This document shows positions 26,626-34,830 of a stretch of 64,000 nt of DNA, in pieces. How positions within the stretch are numbered: the first letter of the stretch is position 1; the number at the start of each line of letters is the position of its first letter. The DNA is taken from assembly GCF_003201475.1 (NCBI RefSeq), contig NZ_QJJK01000012.1, positions 186,001 to 250,000 on the forward strand, given 5' to 3'. The translations under genes were made by a program, and so were the position numbers. The DNA comes from Chelatococcus asaccharovorans. GTDB lineage: Bacteria > Pseudomonadota > Alphaproteobacteria > Rhizobiales > Beijerinckiaceae. The notes below the pieces were generated by a model. The model was not told the origin of the DNA, ran no database searches, and saw only the letters and a program-made list of their open reading frames with translations.

Positions 26626-27636
26626 TCAGGATTTCAGAGCCTGGTCGATATAGGTGTTCGTATAGAAGACCTCCGGGTTGGTCTCCTTCGACATATTGGA
26701 CGCGCGCAAGGTGTCCAGGCCCTCGGCCCACAGCTTCGGCACGTTGCGCATCAGGTTGTCCCGGCCGTGGGAGAGCCACAGCTCCTCAGCGGACGTCTTC
26801 ACAATCGCCGTCAGCTCCTGCTTGTTGTCGATACGCGGGATTTCGAAGATCTTGGCCGCGCGGTCGAATATCGGCCCCGTCGGCTGCGTGATCAGCTCGT
26901 TCACGGATCCCGTCAGGGCGCGCAGGATGCGGACGAACTGATCCGGCTTCTTTTCAAGCGCCTCGCGAGTCACGACATAGCCCTGTCCGGGCATTGGCGC
27001 GTAGCGATCAGTGGACCACACCTCGACCGGCGCGTTCATCTCGCGCAGCGCGACCACCACATTGATCGAACAGATGAAGCAGTCGATGCGACCGGCATTG
27101 ACGAACTGCAGTGCGGCCGGCGTGTCGCCGGAGACTTCGCGCTTTACCTCGGACGGGGCAATGCCGACCTTGTGCAGCATCAGGTCCAGGAAGATCTCGG
27201 TCGAGCCACCGACCGACACGAGGCCGACCGTCTTGCCCTTCAGGTCCTCCGCGCTCTTGATCGGCTTGCTCTTCGGCGAGACCATATGGAACGTGGAGCT
27301 TTGATAGAGCGTCGACACACAGACGAGATTTGCGGGCGAAGCCGCCATGGCCCGCATCTGCTCGATCGATGAAATGCGGATCAGTTCGGCCTTCCCGGCG
27401 ATCAGCTGCTGAAGCGTCTGGGAGCCGCCGCGTCCGGCCTGCAAATCGACATCCAGGCCTTCCTTGGCGAAGAAGCCGCCGGACACGGCATTCATCATTT
27501 CGATGAAATTCGGGCCGAAGGCAAAGGGTGTCAGAATGGTGATCTTGTCCTTGCCCTGCGCCCGGAGAACGGCGGGCGCGCTGAGCATGCCGGCGCCGGC
27601 AAGCGCGGCTTTCAAAACGAGACGACGTGTCGGCAT
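26626..27636 (-). CDS. TauA/SsuA/NMT1-type ABC substrate-binding protein
   Basis: A 336-residue periplasmic binding protein of the NMT1/SsuA-like fold. The start at 27636 (MPTRRLVLK) has GAGGAT upstream; a GTG 12 bases earlier is poorer. The export signal is twin-arginine-like (TRRLVLK), with a probable cleavage after VLRAQ. Core stretches DLKGKTVGLVSVGGSTEIF and GRIDCFICS match the class. It lies at the end of an SDR-aldehyde dehydrogenase operon facing the transporter ATPase/permease pair, which otherwise lacks a binding protein, so the three should form one importer. Confidence 0.92.
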   Translation of the reverse strand: MPTRRLVLKAALAGAGMLSAPAVLRAQGKDKITILTPFAFGPNFIEMMNAVSGGFFAKEGLDVDLQAGRGGSQTLQQLIAGKAELIRISSIEQMRAMAASPANLVCVSTLYQSSTFHMVSPKSKPIKSAEDLKGKTVGLVSVGGSTEIFLDLMLHKVGIAPSEVKREVSGDTPAALQFVNAGRIDCFICSINVVVALREMNAPVEVWSTDRYAPMPGQGYVVTREALEKKPDQFVRILRALTGSVNELITQPTGPIFDRAAKIFEIPRIDNKQELTAIVKTSAEELWLSHGRDNLMRNVPKLWAEGLDTLRASNMSKETNPEVFYTNTYIDQALKS

Positions 27637-27667
27637 TGTAATCCTCACTCTGGTTTTCTTGTCGGCT

Positions 27668-29179
27668 TCAGGGCTTCATCCCGATCTTCTTCACGGCGAT
27701 CGGGGTGGTGGGAATGGTGACCGTCTTGATCTCGGTGTAGAACTGCTCGCTGGCCTCGCCGCCCTCGCGGCCGACGCCGGAATCCTTGTAGCCGCCGAAG
27801 GGTGCGCGCAGCTCGCGCGTCATCGTGGTATTGACCCAGACGACGCCGGATTTCAGGTCGCGCGTCGCAGCCTCGACCGTGGGCAGATGATCCGACCACA
27901 GGTACGACACCAGCCCGAAGGTGGTGTCGTTGGCCATGCGCATGGCCTCCTCGTAGCTGTCGAAGGTCAGGAACGCGGCGAAGGGGCCGAATATCTCGTC
28001 CTGGCAGACACGGGCGCTGTTGGTCGGCGCCAGCACAGCGGTCGGCTCGACGAAATAGCCACCGGCGAGGTCCCCTTCCATCGGCGCCGCAACGCCGCCG
28101 GTCAGCACCTCCGCGCCCTCGCCGCGCGCGATCTCCGCGTAGGACAGCACACGATCGCGGTGCGAAGCCGAGGCCAGCGGGCCAAGCTCCGTCGTATCGA
28201 GCATGGGATCTCCGATGCGGATCTGGCGGGCGCGCGCGACGAAGCGGGCGATGAAATCATCGGCGATCGAACGCTCGAGCAGGATGCGCGATCCCGCGAG
28301 GCATTGCTGGCCGTTGTTCGAATAGATGCTGACCAGGGCCGCATCGAGCGCCCGATCGAGATCGGCCGAGGCGAAGACGATATTGGCACTTTTGCCGCCG
28401 AGCTCCAGCGTGCACGGCTTCAGGCGCTGAGCCGCCGTCGCCATGATATGCCGGCCGGTCTCGGTGCCGCCGGTGAAGCTGATGAGATCGACGCCTGGAT
28501 GCTTGACCAGGGCCTCGCCCGTGACGGGACCGCGGCCATTGACGATATTGACGACGCCCGGCGGCAGGCCCGCCTCGTGCAGGAGCTCGACGAAACGGCG
28601 CAGGGCCAGCGGCGTCTGCTCGGAGGGCTTCAGCACGCAGGTGTTGCCGAAGGCGATCGCCGCCGCGACCTTCATGGAGGCGAGCGCGGTCGGGGCATTC
28701 CACGGGGCGATCAGCGCCGCGACACCAACGGGCTCGCGTACGACGATCGAGCGATAGCCGGCGCTCTGATCGTAGACGTCGCCCTTCGTCTGACCGATAT
28801 ATTCGGCGAAGAAGCGGAAGTTATAGGCGGCGCGCTTGATCTGGCGCTCGCGCAACTCGCGCATCGAGACGCCGAGATTGAGGCATTCGAGCCGCGCCAG
28901 TTCCTCGGCATGGTCGAGGATCCTGGCATGGATCGCCAGCAGCATCTCCTGCCGCCTTTCAACCGACATTCGTGCCCAGGCGCCGTCATCGAAGGCGCGA
29001 CGGGCGGCTTGCACCGCGAGATCGACCTCGGCGGCATCCGCCTCGACGAGCTCGGCGATCTGTTTGCCCGTAGCGGGATAATAGACCGGCAGCCGATGGC
29101 CTGATGCCGGCAGCACCTGGCCGTCGATCAGGCTCGTCACTTGAGTGGTGGCGAGAGTGGTGGGGGACACAGCATTCAT
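27668..29179 (-). CDS. NAD(P)-dependent aldehyde dehydrogenase
   Basis: A 503-residue aldehyde dehydrogenase. The active-site Glu is in LELGGKSAN and the catalytic Cys in NNGQQCLAGSR. The NAD-binding FTGGTETGR and the APWNAPTALAS proton-relay Asn are also present. It oxidises an aldehyde to the acid. It begins 4 bases after the SDR stop and precedes the binding-protein gene by about 30 bases, so the three form one transcript. An alcohol-to-aldehyde-to-acid relay with the neighbouring SDR is plausible; the substrate is unknown. It resembles the betaine/5-carboxymethyl-2-hydroxymuconate semialdehyde group more than the succinate-semialdehyde group. Confidence 0.94.
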   Translation of the reverse strand: MNAVSPTTLATTQVTSLIDGQVLPASGHRLPVYYPATGKQIAELVEADAAEVDLAVQAARRAFDDGAWARMSVERRQEMLLAIHARILDHAEELARLECLNLGVSMRELRERQIKRAAYNFRFFAEYIGQTKGDVYDQSAGYRSIVVREPVGVAALIAPWNAPTALASMKVAAAIAFGNTCVLKPSEQTPLALRRFVELLHEAGLPPGVVNIVNGRGPVTGEALVKHPGVDLISFTGGTETGRHIMATAAQRLKPCTLELGGKSANIVFASADLDRALDAALVSIYSNNGQQCLAGSRILLERSIADDFIARFVARARQIRIGDPMLDTTELGPLASASHRDRVLSYAEIARGEGAEVLTGGVAAPMEGDLAGGYFVEPTAVLAPTNSARVCQDEIFGPFAAFLTFDSYEEAMRMANDTTFGLVSYLWSDHLPTVEAATRDLKSGVVWVNTTMTRELRAPFGGYKDSGVGREGGEASEQFYTEIKTVTIPTTPIAVKKIGMKP

Positions 29180-29183
29180 CGCA

Positions 29184-29948
29184 TCACACCATGAGCAGTC
29201 CGCCGTTCACGTGCAGGGTCTGACCCGTCACATAGGCGGACGCGTTGGAGAGCAGGAAGAGGATCGGGCCGACGACATCCTCGGCCGTGGCAAGCCGGCC
29301 GAGCGGCACGGTCTTGAGATAGGCGTCGAGATCGAGCCGGGCCGCCTTGCCGTCATCGTCGCCGCCCCGTCCGGTGCCGCCGCGCAGAAAGGCGGTGTCG
29401 ACCGCGGACGGCGCCACCGCATTGGCGCGCACCACCGGCGCGCCCTCCTGCGCGAGGAGACGGGTCAGCGCCAGAACGCCGGCCTTCGACACGGAATAGG
29501 GGCCGTAGCCCGGGGTCGGCTTGAGCGCGAGGCCCGAAGACGTATTGACGATCGCGGGCGCATTGCCGCGCTGCAGAAGGGGCATGGCAGCGCGCGCGAT
29601 AGAGAAGGCCGAATGGAGATTGCCGTCGACGACCTCCCGCCAGAGCTCGTCAGAAATCTCGGCGATCGGCCGCCGCTCGCGGGCAAAGCCGACGAGATTG
29701 ACCAATCCGTCGAGCGCCGCAAAACGCTCGGCGACGGACGCGAAAGCCGCATTGACGGACTGCGGGTCACTGGCATCGAAAGCAATCGTGCCGACCCCCT
29801 CCGGGGCACCGTGCCGGGCGATGGAATCCGCGAGATCCAGGACGACGGGAACGGCCCCACGGTCGACCAGAGCCTTGACGAGCGCACGGCCTATGCCGCC
29901 ACACCCACCGGCCACGACGATCCGTCGCCCCACCCAAGCCTCGTCCAT
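29184..29948 (-). CDS. SDR-family oxidoreductase
   Basis: A 254-residue short-chain dehydrogenase. The cofactor loop is AGGCGGIGRA, with an Ala where most SDRs have Thr. The catalytic Ser is in NTSSGLA, and YSVSK provides Tyr and Lys. The C-terminal GQTLHVNGGLLMV is normal. The start at 29948 (MDEAW) is preferred since homologs begin at this point; the frame runs on upstream as a shadow of the monooxygenase gene, and MGRSS at 29996 is an alternative. First gene of the SDR-ALDH-binding protein operon, divergent from the FAD monooxygenase. Confidence 0.88.
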   Translation of the reverse strand: MDEAWVGRRIVVAGGCGGIGRALVKALVDRGAVPVVLDLADSIARHGAPEGVGTIAFDASDPQSVNAAFASVAERFAALDGLVNLVGFARERRPIAEISDELWREVVDGNLHSAFSIARAAMPLLQRGNAPAIVNTSSGLALKPTPGYGPYSVSKAGVLALTRLLAQEGAPVVRANAVAPSAVDTAFLRGGTGRGGDDDGKAARLDLDAYLKTVPLGRLATAEDVVGPILFLLSNASAYVTGQTLHVNGGLLMV

Positions 29949-30000
29949 TCTGTCGCGCCCCACTGGTATCGGCCAACTCTTGCTTGATCGGCCCATCTGA

Positions 30001-30022
30001 GTTGTTCTATTGATAATACAAC
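30001..30022. promoter_or_regulatory. Candidate GntR operator 2
   Basis: A 22-base element flanked by GTTGT and ACAAC. On the minus strand it starts GTTGTATTATCAA, sharing its first nine bases with the site at 23859. It lies between the divergent SDR and FAD-monooxygenase genes, so it could control both arms of the island. Confidence 0.45.
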
Positions 30023-30063
30023 ATGGATGCGCGTCAAGCCTGAAGACCGAGAAGAAGGCGGAA

Positions 30064-31305
30064 ATGGAAAAGAACACGCGGTATGACTGCGACGTGGCGG
30101 TCGTGGGCGGCGGCCCGGTCGGCCTGTGTCTCGCGTTGCTGCTCGCACGCGAGGGGACAGAGGTCGTGGTGTTCGAAAAGGAGCCCGACGTCTCGCTCGA
30201 CCTCAGGGCCTCGACCTTCCATCCGCCGACGCTCGACATGCTGGACAGGCTCGGCATCGCCGAGACGCTGGTGGCGCAGGGGCTGATCTGCCCGCACTGG
30301 CAGATCAGGCTGCATCCGGACGGCGACAGGGCGATCTTCGACCTGTCCGTTCTCCAGAACGACACGCGTCACCCCTATCGGCTGCAATGCGAGCAGTGGA
30401 AGCTGTCGCTTGCGCTCATGGACGCGCTGAAGAAGGAGCCACGGGCGCGCGTTGTGTTCGGCCGCGAAGTCACCGGCTTCACCCAGGACGACGACGGTGT
30501 GACGCTGTCCCTGCGTGATGGCTTCGAGGAGATCGGGTCTGGCGAGGTGGGCAGCGCGAATGAGACCATCCGGGCGCGCCTCGTCGCCGGGACCGACGGC
30601 GCGCGCAGCACCATCCGCAAGGAACTCGGCCTCGAATTCGCGGGACTGACCTATCCCGAAACGACTTTGCTCGTGACGACGCATTTCCCGTTCGAGGAGC
30701 ACCTGGAAGGGATTTCCAACGTCTCGTACTGCTGGAAGGCGGATGGCAATTTTGCCCTCCTGAAGGTGCCCGGCCGCTGGCGCGTCTCGATCTACCCGCG
30801 CGAGGACCTGCCGATCGACGAGCAATTGACCGAGGAGGCGATCGAGGCGAGCCTGCAGGTCATCGTGCCGCGCAGCGAGCGCTACGAGGTGATCGAGAAG
30901 CGGCCCTACCGTGTCCACCAGCGTATTGTTCCGTCCTACGTTCACGGCCGGGTCGTGCTCGCGGGGGACGCCGCCCATCTCAATTCACCCTCCGGCGGCA
31001 TGGGGCTGAACGGCGGCATCCACGATGCCTTCGAACTGGCCGAGGCGCTGACGGAGATCCTCGCAGGCCAGGCCCCGCTCACGCGCCTTGATCTCTACGA
31101 TCGCCGCCGCCGGCCCATCGCGCGCGACCAGATTCTCGCTCAGGCCGATGCCAATCGCGCCCGGATGCGCGAGAAGAGCCCGGAAAAGCGCCGCGAGATC
31201 CTCGCCGGCCTCAAGGCCATCACCCGCGATCCCGAGCGCCTCTACGCCCATGTGCTGAAAAGTTCGATGATCGACGGCCTGCGCCTCGCGGCCGCCATTC
31301 AATAA
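30064..31305 (+). CDS. FAD-dependent aromatic/heterocycle monooxygenase
   Basis: A 413-residue class A flavoprotein monooxygenase of the p-hydroxybenzoate hydroxylase fold. The FAD-binding GxGxxG is VVGGGPVGLCLALLL (residues 13-27), the DG motif is GTDGARSTIRKELG, and the second FAD motif is AGDAAHLNSPSGGMGLN. The start at 30064 (MEKNT) is chosen for its GAAGAAGGCGG ribosome site; an in-frame ATG at 30010 overlaps the putative operator. Members hydroxylate phenolic or pyridine-type rings with NAD(P)H and oxygen. It is followed 31 bases later by an isochorismatase-type hydrolase. A ring substrate is likely, its identity unknown. Confidence 0.92.
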   Translation: MEKNTRYDCDVAVVGGGPVGLCLALLLAREGTEVVVFEKEPDVSLDLRASTFHPPTLDMLDRLGIAETLVAQGLICPHWQIRLHPDGDRAIFDLSVLQNDTRHPYRLQCEQWKLSLALMDALKKEPRARVVFGREVTGFTQDDDGVTLSLRDGFEEIGSGEVGSANETIRARLVAGTDGARSTIRKELGLEFAGLTYPETTLLVTTHFPFEEHLEGISNVSYCWKADGNFALLKVPGRWRVSIYPREDLPIDEQLTEEAIEASLQVIVPRSERYEVIEKRPYRVHQRIVPSYVHGRVVLAGDAAHLNSPSGGMGLNGGIHDAFELAEALTEILAGQAPLTRLDLYDRRRRPIARDQILAQADANRARMREKSPEKRREILAGLKAITRDPERLYAHVLKSSMIDGLRLAAAIQ

Positions 31306-31336
31306 AGTCGAAGGAAACCGGCCGAAGGGGACCGTC

Positions 31337-32020
31337 ATGCACACCATCGCCATTCCGCAGTCGGTCGTCGAGCGCGTCACCGCCCGACGCGGCCGCGCCC
31401 ATCCCTATGCGGACTTTGATCCCGGCCGAACGGCCCTTGTCGTCATCGACATGCAGAACGGCTTCATGATGCCGGAAGTCGCCCATGCGCTCTGCGTCCA
31501 TGCGCCCGCCATCGTCCCCAACATCAACCGGCTGGCGGCGGCATTGCGTGCCGCGGGCGGCAAGGTGTTCTGGATCCAGAACACCCATGACGAGGCCTGC
31601 TTCAGCGAATGGTCGGTGATGTATGACCTTCTTCTCCCCGAGCGGCGCGCCAAGCGCGTCGCTGCCATGACGGAAGGCTCCCTCGGCCATCGGCTATGGG
31701 CCGGACTCGATGTCCAGCCTGAGGACGAGGTCGTTGCGAAATATCGCTATTCGGCCTTCATCCAGGGGTCTTCGGATCTCGCCCAGCGCCTGCGCGCCCG
31801 GAACCTCGACACGGTGCTGATCACGGGGACCGTCACCAACACCTGCTGCGAGAGTTCCGCGCGCGACGCGATGATGCTGAATTTCAAGACGATCATGGTG
31901 ACCGACGCCAATGCCGCCAATAACGATGAGGAACATAATGCATCCCTCATCGGCTTTTACTTGACTTTCGGAGACATCATGTCGACCGACGAACTTGTGG
32001 CGGCGATGGCGGCGCGTTGA
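31337..32020 (+). CDS. Isochorismatase-family cysteine amidohydrolase
   Basis: A 227-residue cysteine hydrolase. The catalytic triad is visible: Asp38 in VVIDMQNGF, Lys135 in VAKYRYSAF and nucleophile Cys170 in TNTCCESSARDA, with a second Cys at 171. TNxC-E-ARDA is typical of N-carbamoylsarcosine amidase, ureidoacrylate amidase (RutB) and maleamate amidase (NicF), so an amide, carbamoyl or maleamate-type substrate is more likely than isochorismate. It is co-transcribed with the FAD monooxygenase. Together with the maleate-isomerase-like gene at 23015 it recalls the lower nicotinate pathway, though that pathway's dioxygenase and deformylase are not here. Confidence 0.92.
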   Translation: MHTIAIPQSVVERVTARRGRAHPYADFDPGRTALVVIDMQNGFMMPEVAHALCVHAPAIVPNINRLAAALRAAGGKVFWIQNTHDEACFSEWSVMYDLLLPERRAKRVAAMTEGSLGHRLWAGLDVQPEDEVVAKYRYSAFIQGSSDLAQRLRARNLDTVLITGTVTNTCCESSARDAMMLNFKTIMVTDANAANNDEEHNASLIGFYLTFGDIMSTDELVAAMAAR

Positions 32021-32104
32021 GGGGAAGATGTGCGGCCTTTCCGCCAGGGATAACGGGGATCCGTGTTTCCAACGCGTTGCATCAATCGCTCATAGGACCC
32101 AGCA

Positions 32105-33100
32105 TCAGATGCCGATTGACGCTGCTTCGGATGCATGGCGGGGCAGGTTATCGGGATAATGCGCGACCGTGCTGCGCGGCGCCAGGTGAATGCCCGCCAG
32201 CATGCAGCGCACGGAGCCGCCCGCCAATTCGATGGTCGGCACATCGAGCGGCAGCGGCCTGACGTGCTCGACCAATAGCGCAAGCTGGTCCGGCGTGAGC
32301 GCCCGCAGCGCCCGGCTCGACAACGCCAGGATCCGGCCCGCGTGGCTGTCGAGCTCGATGGCGTTGCCGGCGAATGCATTGATCTGAGCATGGGTCAGAT
32401 CGACGAGCACGCGGCCCGTATCGGCGAAGCGACCGGCAATCTCCGCCCGACGCTCGGGATTGGAGATCGCGGAGAGGCCGATCATGCAAACGTCGGTGCC
32501 GATGCACATCAGCACGTTGGTGTGGTAGATCGGCCGGCCCGCGCGATCGGCCGCGTCGAACACCACCGGCTCAAAGTTGAAATGCGTGCAGAAGCGCTCG
32601 AGCGCCACTTCGTTGGTGCGGTTGGACCGCGCCGCATAGGCGACGCGCTCGATATGGTCGAGCACCATCGCGCCGGTTCCCTCGAGATAGACCGCGTCCT
32701 GTTCGAGACCGGAATAGTCGATGACGTCCTGCACCCGGTAGCGATGCTTCAGCATCTCGATGATATCGGAGCGCCGTTCCCGCCGCCGGCTCGGCGAGAA
32801 CATGGGATAGAGGGCGACATGGCCGCCGGCGTGGGTCGAGAACCAGTTGTTGGGGAAGACCGAATCGGGCGTCTCCCGAGTCTCATCCTCGAAGAGATGC
32901 ACCGTAACGCCAGCGGCGACGAGCTGGTCCGCGGCGCGGCTGACTTCGTCATAGGCCGCCTGCGCGATCGCCTCGGCCGTGCGTTCGCTGTCCTGCGCCT
33001 GGAAAGCATTGTCATGGGCCGTGGCGGGGTTGGGCGAGAAATGATGCGGGCGGATCATGACGACGCCGCGCGGCGCCTGCACGGACAGTTTAGGGGCCAT
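32105..33100 (-). CDS. ctlX: CtlX-type citrulline hydrolase (amidinotransferase fold)
   Basis: A 331-residue guanidino-group-modifying enzyme. Recognisable features are the N-terminal VMIRPHHFSPNPAT, the PDSVFPNNWFSTH motif with the active-site Asp region, and the C-terminal nucleophile Cys299 in GGSVRCMLAG. The sequence fits the citrulline-utilisation hydrolase (CtlX) branch, described as a citrulline ureidase giving ornithine, CO2 and ammonia, rather than arginine deiminase. It overlaps the ornithine cyclodeaminase stop by 1 base (TGATG). That partner would convert the ornithine to proline, which strongly supports the call. Confidence 0.86.
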   Translation of the reverse strand: MAPKLSVQAPRGVVMIRPHHFSPNPATAHDNAFQAQDSERTAEAIAQAAYDEVSRAADQLVAAGVTVHLFEDETRETPDSVFPNNWFSTHAGGHVALYPMFSPSRRRERRSDIIEMLKHRYRVQDVIDYSGLEQDAVYLEGTGAMVLDHIERVAYAARSNRTNEVALERFCTHFNFEPVVFDAADRAGRPIYHTNVLMCIGTDVCMIGLSAISNPERRAEIAGRFADTGRVLVDLTHAQINAFAGNAIELDSHAGRILALSSRALRALTPDQLALLVEHVRPLPLDVPTIELAGGSVRCMLAGIHLAPRSTVAHYPDNLPRHASEAASIGI

Positions 33101-34167
33101 CAGCGTGCCCCTGCGGCCGACATCATCGGCGCCGTGCCAGGGTGCCTGGCAATCAGTCCGAAGAGATCGCGCGGATCGTCCGGCTCAGCCACGAGGTCGA
33201 TCTCGTCGAAAAAATCCGTGCCCGCAACGCGATCGCTGACGTAGCGCAGCGCGGAAAAATCCTCGGTCGCGAAGCCGACGGAATCGAACAGCGTGATCTG
33301 CTCCGGTGCATGCCTGCCCGGCGCCTCGCCGGTGATGACGCGCCAGAGCTCCGTCACGGGGAAGTCAGGTGCCATCTGCTGGATCTCGCCCTCGATGCGC
33401 GTCTGTTCGGGGAACTCGACGAAGACATCCGCGCGCAGAAGGATGTCAGGATGAAGTTCCGTCTTGCCCGGACAGTCGCCGCCAACTGCATTGATATGCA
33501 CGCCGGCCCCGACCATGTTGTCGGTGAGGATGGTGGCATTGAGCTTGTCGGCGGTCACCGTCGTGATGATATCGGCGCCGAGCACAGCCTCCTCGGCGCT
33601 GGCCGCACTGGCGATCGAGAAGCCATAGCCTGCAAGGTTGCCGCGGAACTTGGCAGTCGCAGCCGGGTCGATATCGAACACACGGAGGTCGCGAATGCCG
33701 AGCAGAGCCTTGAAGGCAAGTGCCTGGAATTCCGACTGCGCGCCTAGACCGATGATCGCCATGCTGGCCGCATCGGGGCGTGCGAGATAGCGCGCCGCGA
33801 GCGCCGATGTTGCCGCGGTGCGCAATGCGGTCGTGATGGTCATCTCCGACAGGAGGGTCGGATAGCCGGTCGCGACGTCGGACAGGACGCCGAAGGCCGT
33901 GACGGTCTGCAGGCCGGAGCGGATGTTCTTCGGATGACCGTTGACGTATTTGAAAGTATAGAGCGCACCGTCGCTCGCCGGCATGAGCTCGATGACGCCG
34001 TCCCGGGAATGGCTGGCGATGCGGGACACCTTCTCAAACGCGGTCCAGCGGCGGAAATCCGCCTCGATATAGTCGGCCAGTCCGACGAGAAAGGGCTCAA
34101 CCCCCAGCGTCTCAACGAGCCGGATCATATTATCGACTCCCACATACCGGACCATTGCCGCCTCCAC
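33100..34167 (-). CDS. Ornithine cyclodeaminase-family protein
   Basis: A 355-residue NAD-dependent ornithine cyclodeaminase/mu-crystallin family enzyme. The family pieces are EKVSRIASHSRDGVIELMP, the substrate-binding KYVNGHPKN, the Rossmann motif GLGAQSEFQ and the catalytic Asp region AVGGDCPGKTEL. Ornithine cyclodeaminase makes L-proline and ammonia from ornithine. Translational coupling to a CtlX-type gene makes a citrulline-to-proline route probable. ATG 34167 or 34155 (MVRYVG) could be the start. A divergent Lrp/AsnC gene lies 118 bases away and probably regulates both. Confidence 0.93.
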   Translation of the reverse strand: MEAAMVRYVGVDNMIRLVETLGVEPFLVGLADYIEADFRRWTAFEKVSRIASHSRDGVIELMPASDGALYTFKYVNGHPKNIRSGLQTVTAFGVLSDVATGYPTLLSEMTITTALRTAATSALAARYLARPDAASMAIIGLGAQSEFQALAFKALLGIRDLRVFDIDPAATAKFRGNLAGYGFSIASAASAEEAVLGADIITTVTADKLNATILTDNMVGAGVHINAVGGDCPGKTELHPDILLRADVFVEFPEQTRIEGEIQQMAPDFPVTELWRVITGEAPGRHAPEQITLFDSVGFATEDFSALRYVSDRVAGTDFFDEIDLVAEPDDPRDLFGLIARHPGTAPMMSAAGAR

Positions 34168-34186
34168 GCTCTGATTTCATTCTTAG

Positions 34187-34280
34187 AATTGTACTCCGAG
34201 CGAATTGCAGCTAAAATTGATAAGCTGTACGAATTTCTTCGAACAAATGCACAAATTGCTCAGTCGGTGCGCGTAAATTG
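34187..34280. promoter_or_regulatory. AT-rich divergent promoter with repeated AATTG
   Basis: The gap between ornithine cyclodeaminase and the Lrp/AsnC gene is clearly more AT-rich than its surroundings and contains AATTG at 34187, 34203, 34215, 34254 and 34276. Lrp/AsnC proteins bind degenerate AT-rich sites in series, so this is the probable binding region; exact sites cannot be set by eye. Confidence 0.45.
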
Positions 34281-34285
34281 TAATC

Positions 34286-34714
34286 ATGCATATCTTCGAT
34301 GATCTCGATCGCCAGCTGATCGCCGCCTTGCGCGAGGACGGGCGGGCGCCGATCTCCAAACTTGCGACGATTCTCGGAATCTCACGCGCCACGGTGCAGA
34401 GTCGCCTCGATCGGCTCATCGACAGCGGCGCGGTGCTCGGCTTCACCATCCGCTCCCGCCAAGACTATGACGCCAACTCCGTGCGGGCGATCATGCTGAT
34501 CGAGGTCACCGGCCGCTCGACCACCGCGGTGATCAAGCAGTTGCGCGGCCTACCCGAGTTGCATTCCCTGCATACAACCAACGGCGCCTGGGATCTGGTG
34601 GCGGAGATCCGCGCATCGAGCTTGAGCGACTTTGACCGCGTGCTGCGCGAAGTGCGCACGATCAACGGCATCTTGAACAGCGAGACCAGCATTCTGTTGT
34701 CGTCGGTGGAATAG
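34286..34714 (+). CDS. Lrp/AsnC-family transcriptional regulator
   Basis: A 142-residue regulator with an N-terminal AsnC-type helix-turn-helix (LDRQLIAALREDGRAPISKL, then LGISRATVQSRLDRL) and a C-terminal RAM/AsnC ligand domain. It is short and lacks any extra domain. It is divergent from the ornithine cyclodeaminase-ctlX operon across an AT-rich 118-base gap, the classic layout for a local amino-acid-responsive regulator. Ornithine, citrulline or proline would be the expected effector; that is inference. Confidence 0.93.
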   Translation: MHIFDDLDRQLIAALREDGRAPISKLATILGISRATVQSRLDRLIDSGAVLGFTIRSRQDYDANSVRAIMLIEVTGRSTTAVIKQLRGLPELHSLHTTNGAWDLVAEIRASSLSDFDRVLREVRTINGILNSETSILLSSVE

Positions 34715-34830
34715 GCGGCCGTCAGTTCGCCAATATGCTGTGCGCTCCTGAATTGGGGGCTGCGGCTGCGGCTGCGGTTGCGAATCGCCTGCGCATGGGC
34801 GCAGCATCTTTGGGAACAGCCGGAGGATCC

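Noticed and set aside
34757-34782. GCTGCG hexanucleotide repeats before the exonuclease gene
   Set aside because: Only about four units, and they fall upstream of the better start at 34831; probably a chance low-complexity run, possibly slippage-prone.
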